Under the pieces are notes generated by a model. It was not told where the DNA came from and did no database searches. It was given only the letters and a program-made list of their open reading frames with translations. This document shows positions 31,991 through 41,376 of a stretch of 46,872 nucleotides of DNA, one piece after another (within the stretch, counting starts at the first letter, position 1; each line of letters begins with the position of its first letter). The stretch spans positions 1 through 46,872 of the forward strand of contig DSAB01000056.1 in assembly GCA_011388275.1 (NCBI GenBank), given 5' to 3'. A program made the position numbers and the translations under genes. The DNA comes from a bacterium (GTDB taxonomy: Bacteria; Zhuqueibacterota; QNDG01; DSAB01).

Positions 31991-34135
31991 TTATCGCAGC
32001 AGAATCATTTTCCGGGTCAGAATCTGTGAAGGTGTCTGCATCCGCAAAAAATACAGCCCGCTGCTCACGGCCCGGCCCGAAACATCACGGCCGTCCCATC
32101 GCACTTCATGCCGTCCCGCTTCGCAAGGTCCCTGATACAGAACCGCGACACGCCGGCCGGACGTGTTGTAAACCGCCAGTGTGATGGAAGAAGGCGAGGA
32201 AATTTCAAAAAACACCCTTGTCCCGGCGTTGAACGGATTGGGATGATTCTGCGCGAGAGTGAAACGCAGGAGCAATTCGGACGGATCCTCTTTGACATGC
32301 GTGGTCTCAACCAGATCCATGGTGACGGGCACGGTAATGATGGATGAAGCCAGCGTATTGACCTTTATTCGAATGCGCCCCTCATAATGTCCCGCGGCCA
32401 TTCCATGGGTGTTCGCGATGACGGACAAATCCACATCTCCCAACGGGCCGATCCGCCCTACGGAGACCGGGGCCCTGAGCCAGCCGGCCGGCTTGCTGCC
32501 GTATCCCTTGACCCGCATACCCCCGGTTTCATCCGCGGAGTTCTCGAACAGTGTTGTCCCCCCGTCATAAACATGAATATCGTCCACCAGAAAGCCGATC
32601 AGTTCCGGATCGTCCAGTGTGCAGTAGCCCATATCGGAAGCGAAAGCGAAACGGATCACCGCCTGGGAACTCTTGAAGGATGAAAGATCGAAGTCCGCTT
32701 CGGTCCAGCCGTCCAGCCAGCCCACCCATCCGGGAATCCAGTTTCCCATGTTCCATCCCTCGGTCGCTTCGCCGAAAGACCACAGGCTCTCGGCGTTGTA
32801 TTCCGGGGCTGTGGGCCGAACGACCGAGAAATTGGATCCTCCGTCCGTGGAAACCCACACATTGCAGCCATCCCAACCGTCCCACCCCGGCGGTTCGCCG
32901 CCGGGCTCTTCCACCACATAATAGACCTGAAAGGAAAGCCGCGGAGAGGTCGTTGACGACAGATCGATAACCGGGGTATCCAGATACTGAAGCACGTGAT
33001 TCTGATATCCGCCGATGGCCGAATCGCCGCACCACCAGGACATGCCGTCATAGCTGTGCCGGTTTGAGGCATGCCAGTAGACCGGTACTTCATCATTGAA
33101 CAGCGTGTACTCCACGCCTCCGCTTCCCGTATTCTCCAGGTTCAGAGTCAGCGCGAGCGTATCTCCCGCATTGCCGGAGAATGCCAGTGATGACGGCGTC
33201 ACCCGCAGTGGATTGACGTTCAGAACCTCATCATAGATAAACGGCATATACTTTCCGATACCGCAATTTCCCCATTTGATGCGGAAATATCCGTTTTCGC
33301 CCCAGTACGGCCCCCAGCTGTTCTTGCAGGTCCAGGAGGAGTCCGCGTCGTTCCATCCCACGATGAGCACCGCGTGACCGGTCAGTCTCTGACCCCAGGC
33401 ATATTCATAAACCCCGCCCGAGTACCAGTAAAAATCCTCATAAACGATATAGGAGGCCGATACGGGATGATACATCAGCGCGTTCTTGATGTTCTCCACA
33501 GTGGGCTCCTGCAAGGTGATGTACCCCCAGCCTGCGATGCTCTCGGCGCGTGACTGCCAGTCCGCGCAGCTTTCCGAGCATAATTTGTCGTCTCTGCCCG
33601 CGTACGGAAAGCACGTTTCGTCCGGAATGCCGTAATAGACCGCGTAGTCCAGGGCGTCTTCGATATATCCCCCCTGCTCACAGTTTCCGGTTGCCACACA
33701 GCTGAGCACATGCTGTTCGGAAAGATCGATCTCCGTCAAAGGAGAATCATTGTAAATTTTCCACCAGCTTTCGATCTGGGCCGTGGCCGAAAATATCCAG
33801 CAGCTGCCGCAATTGCCCTGGTTTTTCACCGATGTCAGCCAGTCGCCGTCATGATTCCGCCAGTCGAACGAAGCGGGCAGCTCCGCGGCCGCGGGAGGCA
33901 GTTCGATTTTTCTTTCCAAAGCCTCCTGCGGGCTGCGCGGCCCCGGCCGGGTTCCGAGCAACGCCCGCTGACCGGCCGAATCGAGGCGGGTCACCCAGCT
34001 CTCGCCGGCCTGCCACGACGCATTCTGCCGCTTGATGGCCCGGCGCACGGATTCGATGTCGATCCGTTCCTGGGCCGCCAGGGGCAGAAGCATCACAAAA
34101 AACAGAATGGCGGTCAGTCTTTCTCGTTTACGCAT
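31991..34135 (-). CDS. secreted C1A papain-like cysteine peptidase with type IX sorting domain
   Basis: This is a 714-residue protein. A signal peptide (LTAILFFVMLLPLAA) is followed by a propeptide and a C1A catalytic domain (about 100-320): QGNCGSCWIFSA (catalytic Cys), LTGHAVLIVG (His) and CKNSWGPYWGENGYF (Asn). A long beta-rich region follows, then a C-terminal sorting domain with LAQNHPNPFNAGTRV and SSGLYFLRMQ. It is an extracellular or surface protease. The ATG at 34135 is 6 nt after GAGGAG; longer in-frame starts lack such a site. Confidence 0.95.
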   Translation of the reverse strand: MRKRERLTAILFFVMLLPLAAQERIDIESVRRAIKRQNASWQAGESWVTRLDSAGQRALLGTRPGPRSPQEALERKIELPPAAAELPASFDWRNHDGDWLTSVKNQGNCGSCWIFSATAQIESWWKIYNDSPLTEIDLSEQHVLSCVATGNCEQGGYIEDALDYAVYYGIPDETCFPYAGRDDKLCSESCADWQSRAESIAGWGYITLQEPTVENIKNALMYHPVSASYIVYEDFYWYSGGVYEYAWGQRLTGHAVLIVGWNDADSSWTCKNSWGPYWGENGYFRIKWGNCGIGKYMPFIYDEVLNVNPLRVTPSSLAFSGNAGDTLALTLNLENTGSGGVEYTLFNDEVPVYWHASNRHSYDGMSWWCGDSAIGGYQNHVLQYLDTPVIDLSSTTSPRLSFQVYYVVEEPGGEPPGWDGWDGCNVWVSTDGGSNFSVVRPTAPEYNAESLWSFGEATEGWNMGNWIPGWVGWLDGWTEADFDLSSFKSSQAVIRFAFASDMGYCTLDDPELIGFLVDDIHVYDGGTTLFENSADETGGMRVKGYGSKPAGWLRAPVSVGRIGPLGDVDLSVIANTHGMAAGHYEGRIRIKVNTLASSIITVPVTMDLVETTHVKEDPSELLLRFTLAQNHPNPFNAGTRVFFEISSPSSITLAVYNTSGRRVAVLYQGPCEAGRHEVRWDGRDVSGRAVSSGLYFLRMQTPSQILTRKMILLR

Positions 34136-34196
34136 TTTCATCTCCTCGGGTTTCTCCGATTGGTTCATCCGTATGGGCCCTCCAGAAAAATCGGGC

Positions 34197-34937
34197 TTAC
34201 TCTTTCTGAAGGCTGCCGGTTTCCTCCCGCTGCCTGCGGGCTTCGAAGAAAAAAAGAGCCGCCGCCACAGACACATTCAAAGAGTTGATCCGTCCCCGCA
34301 TGGGCACGGAGGCCAGAAAGTCGCAGTGTTCGCGGACCAGACGCCTCAGTCCTTCGCCTTCGCTTCCCAGTACGATCGCCGCAGGCCCCCTGAAATCCAT
34401 CTCCGCATAGGATCGGGGTGCATCTTCACAGGCGCCCACCACCCACAATCCCTCTTCTTTCAGGTATTCGAGACACCGCGTCAGATTGGTCACACGCGCG
34501 ACGGGCACATGCGCCGCCGCTCCGGCCGATGTCTTGAAAACCGCGGGTGTCAATGAAACGCCGCCTTGTTTGGGAATCACGACGCCATGCACACCGGCCG
34601 CGTCTGCGGAACGAAGAACCGCCCCGAAATTACGCGGATCCTGAACTCCGTCGAAAATGACCACAAGGGGAGGTTCGCCCAGTTTTTGGGCAGAATGAAG
34701 TATATTTTGAGGTGAACGGTATTCAGGAAGATCCACTTCCAGAGCGATATTTTGATGAGCGGCACTGCCCGTTAAAGCGGTCAGTCTGCCGCGGCTCATG
34801 CTCTGTACGGGCAAAGCGAGCTTTTTTGCCAGATTGACAAGGGATTCCGAAGCATCGGCTGTTAAAAGAGTCCGCGCCGGCAAACGGGCTTCCAGCCATT
34901 CCCGAACCGCGTTCTTTCCGTAAACAACGCCTTTCAT
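34197..34937 (-). CDS. rlmB: 23S rRNA 2'-O-methyltransferase RlmB (TrmH family)
   Basis: This 246-residue SPOUT methyltransferase is expected to methylate G2251 of 23S rRNA. The N-terminal L30e-like substrate-binding domain (GVVYGKNAVREWL) is followed by the trefoil-knot domain with the three SPOUT motifs: NFGAVLRSADAAGVHGVVIP, IVLGSEGEGLRRLV and IPMRGRINSLNVSVA in variant form. Length is normal. The ATG overlaps the flavin reductase gene by 4 nt. Confidence 0.94.
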   Translation of the reverse strand: MKGVVYGKNAVREWLEARLPARTLLTADASESLVNLAKKLALPVQSMSRGRLTALTGSAAHQNIALEVDLPEYRSPQNILHSAQKLGEPPLVVIFDGVQDPRNFGAVLRSADAAGVHGVVIPKQGGVSLTPAVFKTSAGAAAHVPVARVTNLTRCLEYLKEEGLWVVGACEDAPRSYAEMDFRGPAAIVLGSEGEGLRRLVREHCDFLASVPMRGRINSLNVSVAAALFFFEARRQREETGSLQKE

Positions 34938-35473
34938 GAAGATACCGAATCTGCGTCAAAACAGGAAACTCCCTGTACGGAGAGAATTTCACCGAAATAA
35001 ACGCGGTGATAATCGCCGCCGGGATAGTTGGATTCGATATCCGAATCCAGAAACTGTTCCGGTTCCAGGTCGTACCGGTAAATCTTGCGCGCGCCGATCA
35101 TCAGTTCGGCCTCCTCGAAACCCGGCGCCTCCACTCCGGGGCAGGCGGCGGCATGGAGTCCGGAACGCGCGATCTTGTCCTCATCACGGCCCGACACGCT
35201 GCCCAGCAGCTGCAGCGCCTCCCGAAAGGCTTCGGGAAACGCGCACAATGTGAAGGTATCATACTTTTCCATAAACGTGTAGGTATGCCGGCTGGGCCTC
35301 ACCACCACCTGAACAAAGGGGCGATGCCACATGGTGCCCAGGCTTCCCCAGGCCACGGTCATGGTGTTGAAATGCCCGCTCCGGAAATCACCGCTCGTTA
35401 AAAGCAGCCATTGATGATTCCATAAAAAATGCGGACGAACCAGCAATCGATCAACAGGGATGGAAACAATCAT
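34934..35473 (-). CDS. flavin reductase-like FMN-binding protein
   Basis: This 179-residue split-barrel protein of the flavin reductase (FlaRed/HpaC) group has WLLLTSGDFRSGHFNTMTVAWGSLG at the N-terminus, RPFVQVVVRPSRHTYTFME for FMN contacts and a C-terminal YHRVYFGEIL. It binds FMN; partner oxidoreductase unknown. AAGGAG precedes the ATG. It is followed by rlmB with a 4-nt overlap. Confidence 0.88.
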   Translation of the reverse strand: MIVSIPVDRLLVRPHFLWNHQWLLLTSGDFRSGHFNTMTVAWGSLGTMWHRPFVQVVVRPSRHTYTFMEKYDTFTLCAFPEAFREALQLLGSVSGRDEDKIARSGLHAAACPGVEAPGFEEAELMIGARKIYRYDLEPEQFLDSDIESNYPGGDYHRVYFGEILSVQGVSCFDADSVSS

Positions 35474-35492
35474 GAAAGATTCTCCTTGCCGG

Positions 35493-35894
35493 TCAGAACT
35501 GTCCAGACTGGATCATGACCAGAGTGCACGCCTTGACCGCCGGAATGCCCGCCGCCTCGAGACGCTTTTCCAGCTCGTCGAATTCGGTTCCCGGATTGAA
35601 TATCACGCGTGCGGGATTCAGGGCGACAATTTCATCGACCAGTGCCCGGCATCGAAGGGGACCGACATACAGCGTGAGTGTATGCACCGGTTCGTGAATA
35701 TCGGAAAGTCTCGAAACCGCCGTCAGGCCCTCGATGTCGGTTTCCCGGGGATTCACCGGAATGACACGAAATCCGGCCCGCTTCAGCATTCGAACGGCCA
35801 TATTGGCATAGCGATCCGGATTGGAACTGGCGCCCAGAACCGCCACGGGCATCGATCCGTTCATCGCTTTTCCGGTTTCTTCAGGCCGCTTCAT
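35493..35894 (-). CDS. CoA-binding (YccU-like) protein
   Basis: This 133-residue Rossmann-like CoA_binding_2 protein has VAVLGASSNPDRYANMAVRML and FRVIPVNPRE near the N-terminus, RVIFNPGTEFDELEKRLEAAG and a C-terminal CTLVMIQSGQF. These proteins bind CoA or act as small redox/regulatory domains; function unproven. Its ATG directly follows the TGA of the SpoIIE gene (TGAATG), with GAGGGG upstream, so it is translationally coupled. Confidence 0.9.
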   Translation of the reverse strand: MKRPEETGKAMNGSMPVAVLGASSNPDRYANMAVRMLKRAGFRVIPVNPRETDIEGLTAVSRLSDIHEPVHTLTLYVGPLRCRALVDEIVALNPARVIFNPGTEFDELEKRLEAAGIPAVKACTLVMIQSGQF

Positions 35895-38360
35895 TCAGCA
35901 TCCCCTCAGGAATATCATGGTCATATCGTCATTTTGCGGTGCGTCTTTGACAAAACTTCTTACATCGGCGATAATCGCCTCATAGAGCGCTTCAACCGGA
36001 AGATCATGATTTTTCAGAACGCACTGTTTCAGCCGCTCTTCACCGTATTCATTCTGATTCCGGTCCATGGCCTCCGTAAACCCGTCGGTATAAAAGACCA
36101 GCAGATCTTTACTGGACAGACGAATCGTCTCTTCCTTCACCGCATTCTCGAATTGAGGGCCTGAATCCAGGCCCAGTGCGATGCCTTCGGGTTCCAGCAG
36201 GCGAATATCCGATGTTTGATGGCGATAATACAAGATGGGATTGTGTCCGGCCCTGGAATAATTCAGGGTGCGCTGTTTCGAATCCAGAACCGCGTAGAAA
36301 AGACTCACGAACGCGTTGCGGTCGATCGTCCTGTAAAGGAGATTGTTGATTTTGATTAAAACGTTCCGCGGCGAGAGCTTGCCGTTCGCGTAGGACTGCA
36401 CAATCCCCTTGGTCAGTGTCATGTATATAGCGGCGGGAACGCCCTTGCCCGAGACATCTCCGATGACAATGCCGAGACGATGATTATCGAACTCGATGAA
36501 ATCGAAATAGTCTCCCCCCCCCTCTCTGGCCGGAAGACACATGCCCGCCACTTCGAATCCTTCGATCCGGGGCCGGGTTTTCGGCAGCAACCGCATCTGA
36601 ACCTGCCGCGCGATCTCCAGCTCTTTGGACATGCGCACTCTTTCCGTAATGCGCCGGATATGAGCCGGAATCGACGGCCCTGAATAAATAAATATCTCCC
36701 TTCGAATCAGTCCGCCGATGGCCAGAAACAGGGGAATGAGAAGAATAAACAGACCCAAAAGACCCGTTTTTAACAAATCGGGAGACCGGCTGTATAAAAA
36801 AGGCAGGCAGTGGAAGACGCCGACCAGAGTAAAGTTGGCAAAGATAACCGTCAACAAATCATATTTCCAGAACAGAAAACCGAAACAGAGACCGAGAATA
36901 AACATCATGGCCAGGTTCAACCCCATGGGGCTCAATGAAACGGCGAGTCCCCAGAAAGCCAGCGAATACACGGCAAAAGCGGCTGAAGTGAGAACCGCGG
37001 TCAGGAAATAAAACCGGATCCTTTGTCTGAGGTAAAGATTCCCGAAAAGCCGAAACACCAGTTCCGCCATGAGGCTGTTGGGAAGCGCGATGACAAACGG
37101 CAGAAGAAATGCTCCCTGAACGGGCAGCAGGGTGGAAAATCCGTCGACAATCAGCCGTCCGCTGAACACTTCGAGGCCGATCCAATACAAGACAGCCGTG
37201 ACTCCCAGGAGAAAAGCACCGGACGCGTATCCCTGAACCGCCGCCCGGGCGTAGGAAACGGTCATCCAGCGTCCGTTGAAGAGACCGTCCAGAGCGGTGA
37301 ATTTATCCGCGTACCGCTCCCGGCCCAGAGACTCTCCCACGCTCCAGGCCGCGAATCCGAACAGGGTCAGAACGGGACGAATGACCAGGAAAAAGAGACA
37401 AAATATAAAGAGACCGACGCCGATTTCACTCAATTCACCCAGTTGGGTTCCCTGGGTGTGGACGGAGAATTTCAGGACGGCCTGAACGACAAACGCGGAC
37501 CAAACAATCAGAAATATGAGACTCCCCCGGCGAACCTCCGCTTCGCCCTGATGGTATTTCTTCAGAAATACGATCAGGACGACCAGGCCGACGAGCAGGA
37601 AGAAAGAGAGGGAGACGACATAGACCATGAAAAAGGCCTGTCCATTCTCCTTTTTGATGGCCGTGGACGCCTCTTCCGGAGGCTGAAATTGTATATTGAC
37701 CAGGCCGATTTTATCGCCCCTGACCTGCACGGTCAATTCCACCTGTGATTCACTGTACGGAAGGTCTTTCCTCCACTGAAACAGATGATCGGTTCGATGC
37801 TGCAGAGTCTGTGACGAAAACAGATGCCGGGTGAAATCGTCGAGAGAAATATCATGCAGCGAAAGAAACCGGACCGCCTGATCCAGAGCCTCTTGCTGCT
37901 CCAGACGGGCCCTGTCGGGTCTGGGCCACTTGAAAACAGCGGGGTATTCGTGACGAAAACCGGCGAAACGCCCGAATCCTGAAATCGAGACCCAAAATCG
38001 CTCCTGAGGCGCATTCCGGGGCAGATTGCGGAAAAACAAAACGACCCACTGGAAATCGATACCGTGATGAACCTTGTATCTGGACATGGCCTCGGCTGTT
38101 TCATAGCCGTATTTTTTCTGAAGAAATGTAAAGGCTTCGGCATCATGAACGAAGTAAACAAGATGACGGAAGGATTCAACGTCATGTCCCTGCTCATCGA
38201 GAAATCGGCGCGCCAGTTCAACGGCCTGCCTTCTTCCAATCTGCAGGTTGGCCGCCCTGGAGGGATAAAACCGGTTCAGCATCAGCAGCAGGAGGGCCGT
38301 TCCCGCAACCGCGGGAAGGATCCAAAGGGCCGAATGCCGATTTGGCAGCTTTGCGCTCAT
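35895..38360 (-). CDS. membrane protein with SpoIIE/PP2C serine phosphatase domain
   Basis: This is an 821-residue protein. An N-terminal helix (10-30) is followed by an outside domain of about 200 residues with PepSY-like AVELARRFLDEQG, then 8-9 membrane helices (about 243-555). A segment there (LMAELVFRLFGN, about 431-441) resembles the EExxxR box of CPBP intramembrane proteases, with Ala in place of the first Glu. The C-terminal PP2C phosphatase (about 595-821) has GGGDYFDF, VIGDVSGKGVPAAIYM, VFYTDGFTEAMD and NDDMTMIFL, the metal-binding aspartates. It probably senses an envelope signal and dephosphorylates a cytoplasmic regulator, as in partner-switching systems. No such partner is encoded nearby. 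Confidence 0.85.
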   Translation of the reverse strand: MSAKLPNRHSALWILPAVAGTALLLLMLNRFYPSRAANLQIGRRQAVELARRFLDEQGHDVESFRHLVYFVHDAEAFTFLQKKYGYETAEAMSRYKVHHGIDFQWVVLFFRNLPRNAPQERFWVSISGFGRFAGFRHEYPAVFKWPRPDRARLEQQEALDQAVRFLSLHDISLDDFTRHLFSSQTLQHRTDHLFQWRKDLPYSESQVELTVQVRGDKIGLVNIQFQPPEEASTAIKKENGQAFFMVYVVSLSFFLLVGLVVLIVFLKKYHQGEAEVRRGSLIFLIVWSAFVVQAVLKFSVHTQGTQLGELSEIGVGLFIFCLFFLVIRPVLTLFGFAAWSVGESLGRERYADKFTALDGLFNGRWMTVSYARAAVQGYASGAFLLGVTAVLYWIGLEVFSGRLIVDGFSTLLPVQGAFLLPFVIALPNSLMAELVFRLFGNLYLRQRIRFYFLTAVLTSAAFAVYSLAFWGLAVSLSPMGLNLAMMFILGLCFGFLFWKYDLLTVIFANFTLVGVFHCLPFLYSRSPDLLKTGLLGLFILLIPLFLAIGGLIRREIFIYSGPSIPAHIRRITERVRMSKELEIARQVQMRLLPKTRPRIEGFEVAGMCLPAREGGGDYFDFIEFDNHRLGIVIGDVSGKGVPAAIYMTLTKGIVQSYANGKLSPRNVLIKINNLLYRTIDRNAFVSLFYAVLDSKQRTLNYSRAGHNPILYYRHQTSDIRLLEPEGIALGLDSGPQFENAVKEETIRLSSKDLLVFYTDGFTEAMDRNQNEYGEERLKQCVLKNHDLPVEALYEAIIADVRSFVKDAPQNDDMTMIFLRGC

Positions 38361-38382
38361 GGAATCACTGTCCGTTGTCCGA

Positions 38383-40077
38383 TTATGAAAGCCCGGTCAC
38401 ATCGCCTTTTTCGTCAATATCGATTCTCTGCCCCGCCGGTTCAGACGGTAGCCCCGGCATGGTGGTCATGGTGCCGAGCAGAGGGTAAAGAAATCCGGCT
38501 CCCACAGACGCACGAATCTCCCGCACATAAACGGTAAATCCTTCCGGACGTCCTTTGAGCTTGGGGTCATGGGAAAGGCTCAGATGCGTTTTTGCAACAC
38601 AAATCGGGAATTTATCCCAGCCGAGTTCCGTATACCTCTTCATCTGTTTCCGTGCCTTTGGGCTGTATTCCACATCTCTGGCCCCGTAAATGCGAAGAGC
38701 GATGGTTTCAACCTTCTTTTCGATGGGCCAGTGCAGTGAATAGAGGAATTTGAATCCGCACGGCTTGTCCACCGCTTCCGCGACAGCCCGAGCCAGCTCC
38801 TCTCCCCCTTTTCCGCCCTGAGCCCAGAGATGGCTTTCCACGGCGGCTTCCGCCCCCGCTTCCTCGGACTTACGCCGTATCACATCCAGTTCTTCTTCAT
38901 GGTCCTGATCAAACCGGTTGATCGCCACTACAACCGGGACTCCATGAATCCGCACATTCTCGATCTGTTTCATCAAATTCCCGCATCCCTCTTCCACGGA
39001 CCGGGGATCGGTTTCGAAAAGCTGAGGATCCAGCGGTTTGCCCGCCACCACCTTAAATCGGCCGCTGTGCATTTTCAGGGCGCGTACCGTGGCCACTAAA
39101 ACCGCGGCACAGGGCTTGACACGCATGTTGCGGCATTTGATATTGAAACACTTTTCCGCTCCGATATCCGCTCCGAAACCGCTTTCGGTCACGACATAAT
39201 CGGCCAGCTTGAGTCCGATGCGGTCAGCCAGAACCGAACTGTTGCCGTGAGCGATGTTGGCGAAAGGACCCGCGTGAACCAGCGCCGGCGTGTTTTCGAG
39301 AGTCTGAACCAGATTGGGTTTGATGGCGTCTTTCAGAAGAACCGCCATGGCGCCCGCGGCCTTGAGGTCTTCGGCGGTTACCGGTTTCTTGTCCCGTGTA
39401 AACGCCACCACGATCTTTCCGAGCCGCTTGCGTAAATCCTGCAATCCGGTAGTCAGACCGAGGATGGCCATGACTTCACTGGCCACGGTGATGTCCCACG
39501 ACGCCTCACGGGGAAAACCGCTGCTCTTTCCCCCGAGACCGATAACGGTCTGACGCAGAGAGCGGTCACTGATATCCACCACGCGGGGCCAGCTGATTGA
39601 AAACGGATCCATATTCAGCGGATTTCCATGATGGATGGAATTATCGATAAAAGCGGCCAGCAGGTTGTGAGCGGCCCCGACGGCATGAATATCTCCGGTG
39701 AAGTGGAGATTGAAATCTTCCATGGGTACGACCTGTGAATAGCCGCCTCCTGCGGCCCCTCCTTTGATCCCGAAAGTGGGGCCCATGGAAGGCTGACGTA
39801 TGGCGCAGAGGCTTTTTTTGCCTATACGGTTTAAAGACATGGAAAGCCCGATGGTCGTGACCGTCTTGCCCTCACCCAGGGGGGTCGGTGTGATGGCCGT
39901 CACATCCACATACCTGCCGTCCGGCTTGTCTTTCAAACGCTCCAGAATGGAGAGGTGTATCTTGGCCTTGTTTTTCCCGTACAGGTCCAGTTCGTCTTCC
40001 TGAATACCGAGTTCCGAAGCGACCTCGGTAATCGGTTTCAATTGAGAGGATTGGGCAATTTCAAGGTCGCTGATCAT
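38383..40077 (-). CDS. fhs: formate-tetrahydrofolate ligase
   Basis: This 564-residue enzyme joins formate to tetrahydrofolate with ATP, feeding one-carbon metabolism or the methyl branch of the Wood-Ljungdahl pathway. Clear family blocks include TPTPLGEGKTVTTIGL (P-loop), RQPSMGPTFGIKGGAAGGGYSQV, NLHFTGDIHAVGAAHNLLAA and NIAHGNSSVLADRI. Length is typical (about 557). GGGGG precedes the ATG. Other one-carbon genes (folD, acsE) are not in this window. Confidence 0.97.
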   Translation of the reverse strand: MISDLEIAQSSQLKPITEVASELGIQEDELDLYGKNKAKIHLSILERLKDKPDGRYVDVTAITPTPLGEGKTVTTIGLSMSLNRIGKKSLCAIRQPSMGPTFGIKGGAAGGGYSQVVPMEDFNLHFTGDIHAVGAAHNLLAAFIDNSIHHGNPLNMDPFSISWPRVVDISDRSLRQTVIGLGGKSSGFPREASWDITVASEVMAILGLTTGLQDLRKRLGKIVVAFTRDKKPVTAEDLKAAGAMAVLLKDAIKPNLVQTLENTPALVHAGPFANIAHGNSSVLADRIGLKLADYVVTESGFGADIGAEKCFNIKCRNMRVKPCAAVLVATVRALKMHSGRFKVVAGKPLDPQLFETDPRSVEEGCGNLMKQIENVRIHGVPVVVAINRFDQDHEEELDVIRRKSEEAGAEAAVESHLWAQGGKGGEELARAVAEAVDKPCGFKFLYSLHWPIEKKVETIALRIYGARDVEYSPKARKQMKRYTELGWDKFPICVAKTHLSLSHDPKLKGRPEGFTVYVREIRASVGAGFLYPLLGTMTTMPGLPSEPAGQRIDIDEKGDVTGLS

Positions 40078-40149
40078 ATAACCCCCGTATGATATTGAAT
40101 GAATCGGTCATCTCTTGCGTCGTAAACGCCCTCACAATTTCCTCTACGT

Positions 40150-40734
40150 CTAATTTTGATTGTCATCATCCCCTGCAATGCTTGCCGAGACAATGACCAC
40201 AACTTCGGTTGGGCTGTCTCCCCGGGGTCCACCTGTCTTGATTTTAGCGATTTTGTCCACGGTTTTTCGGCCTTCGATAACCTTCCCGAACACACAATAT
40301 CCAAACTCATCCTGTGTGTTACCCCGATGATCCAATGCCGGGTTATCCACAGTGTTGATGAAAAACTGGGATGTCGCGCTGTTGATCTCCGGAGTCCGTG
40401 CATAGGACAATGTGTATTTTTTATTCTTCAGTCCGTTAGCGGCCTCATTCACGATGGGATCCCGGGTTTCTTTCCTGTTTCCGGCCGAATCGAACCCTCC
40501 GCCCTGGATCACGAAATCGGGTACTATGCGATGAAAAATAACGCCGTCATAAAATCCATCCCGAACATACTGAAGGAAGTTTTCAACAGAGACAGGCGCC
40601 TTGTCAGGATAAAGTTCGATCAACATTTCGCCCATGGTTGTTGTCATCAAAACACGGGGATTCTCCTCGGCCGCAGACGTCAACACTCCCGCCAGTAAAA
40701 ACATCAGGATACAAGCACACAGATTCAGTTTCAT
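40150..40734 (-). CDS. secreted cyclophilin-type peptidyl-prolyl isomerase
   Basis: This 194-residue protein has a signal peptide (MKLNLCACILMFLLAGVLTSA, possible lipobox only as a variant). The cyclophilin domain has GEMLIELYPDKAPVSVENF, GVIFHRIVPDFVIQGG and NSATSQFFINTVDNPALDH with the active-site Arg and Phe. It assists folding of exported proteins. AAGGAG precedes the ATG at 40734. It is the second of two tandem cyclophilin genes and shares clear motifs with its neighbour. Confidence 0.94.
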   Translation of the reverse strand: MKLNLCACILMFLLAGVLTSAAEENPRVLMTTTMGEMLIELYPDKAPVSVENFLQYVRDGFYDGVIFHRIVPDFVIQGGGFDSAGNRKETRDPIVNEAANGLKNKKYTLSYARTPEINSATSQFFINTVDNPALDHRGNTQDEFGYCVFGKVIEGRKTVDKIAKIKTGGPRGDSPTEVVVIVSASIAGDDDNQN

Positions 40735-40764
40735 AATCAAACACTCCTTCCTCGTTAACGATTT

Positions 40765-41376
40765 TCACCATGTATCGAAAAGCACTTGCGCCTTTCGGAT
40801 CACTGCCGATTTCTCCGACAAGCCGCCGGTCCGATCGATATCCTCCTGAGCGGTTGCACCGATAAGATCGATTACATTCAACCCTTTGATCACTCTGCCG
40901 AATACAGTATGGCTGGTTCCCATGGGCTGCTCTTCCCGATAATCAAATTGATCATTATCCGATAAATTGATGAAAAACTGCGCTGTTTTACGTTCCATTA
41001 CGGGTGTCCAGGCAAAAGCAATGGTTCCTCTTTTATGCGACAGGCCGTTATCGGCTTCCTGCACCAGTTCCGTGTTGGTCGCTTTCCTTTTGAGATTCAC
41101 GGAGAATTCACCTCCCTGAATCAGCCATCCATCGATTACGCGGTGAAAAACGGTGTTGTTGTAAAAACCGGATTTCACGTACTCCATGAAATGGGACACG
41201 GCTATCGGCGCTTTTTCGGGAAACAGCTCGATATAGATGTCTCCGTGTGATGTATTCAGCACCACGATCGGACCCTTCGATCCCGATGGAATCTCCAAAG
41301 GGGGCGGTGTGTGGCACGCGCTCAGCCCGAGAACCGCCAGTATAAAAACCGTCGTAAATCGAACAGAGACCTCCAT
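40765..41376 (-). CDS. cyclophilin-type peptidyl-prolyl isomerase lipoprotein
   Basis: This is a 203-residue protein with a lipoprotein signal peptide (LAVLGLSAC lipobox, Cys near 21), so it is probably anchored to a membrane. The cyclophilin domain is marked by GDIYIELFPEKAPIAVSHF, NTVFHRVIDGWLIQGG, AQFFINLSDNDQFDY and TVFGRVIKGL. The ATG overlaps the HIT-gene stop by one base (GTGATGG), with GGAGGG before it. Together with the next gene it forms a tandem cyclophilin pair. Confidence 0.95.
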   Translation of the reverse strand: MEVSVRFTTVFILAVLGLSACHTPPPLEIPSGSKGPIVVLNTSHGDIYIELFPEKAPIAVSHFMEYVKSGFYNNTVFHRVIDGWLIQGGEFSVNLKRKATNTELVQEADNGLSHKRGTIAFAWTPVMERKTAQFFINLSDNDQFDYREEQPMGTSHTVFGRVIKGLNVIDLIGATAQEDIDRTGGLSEKSAVIRKAQVLFDTW

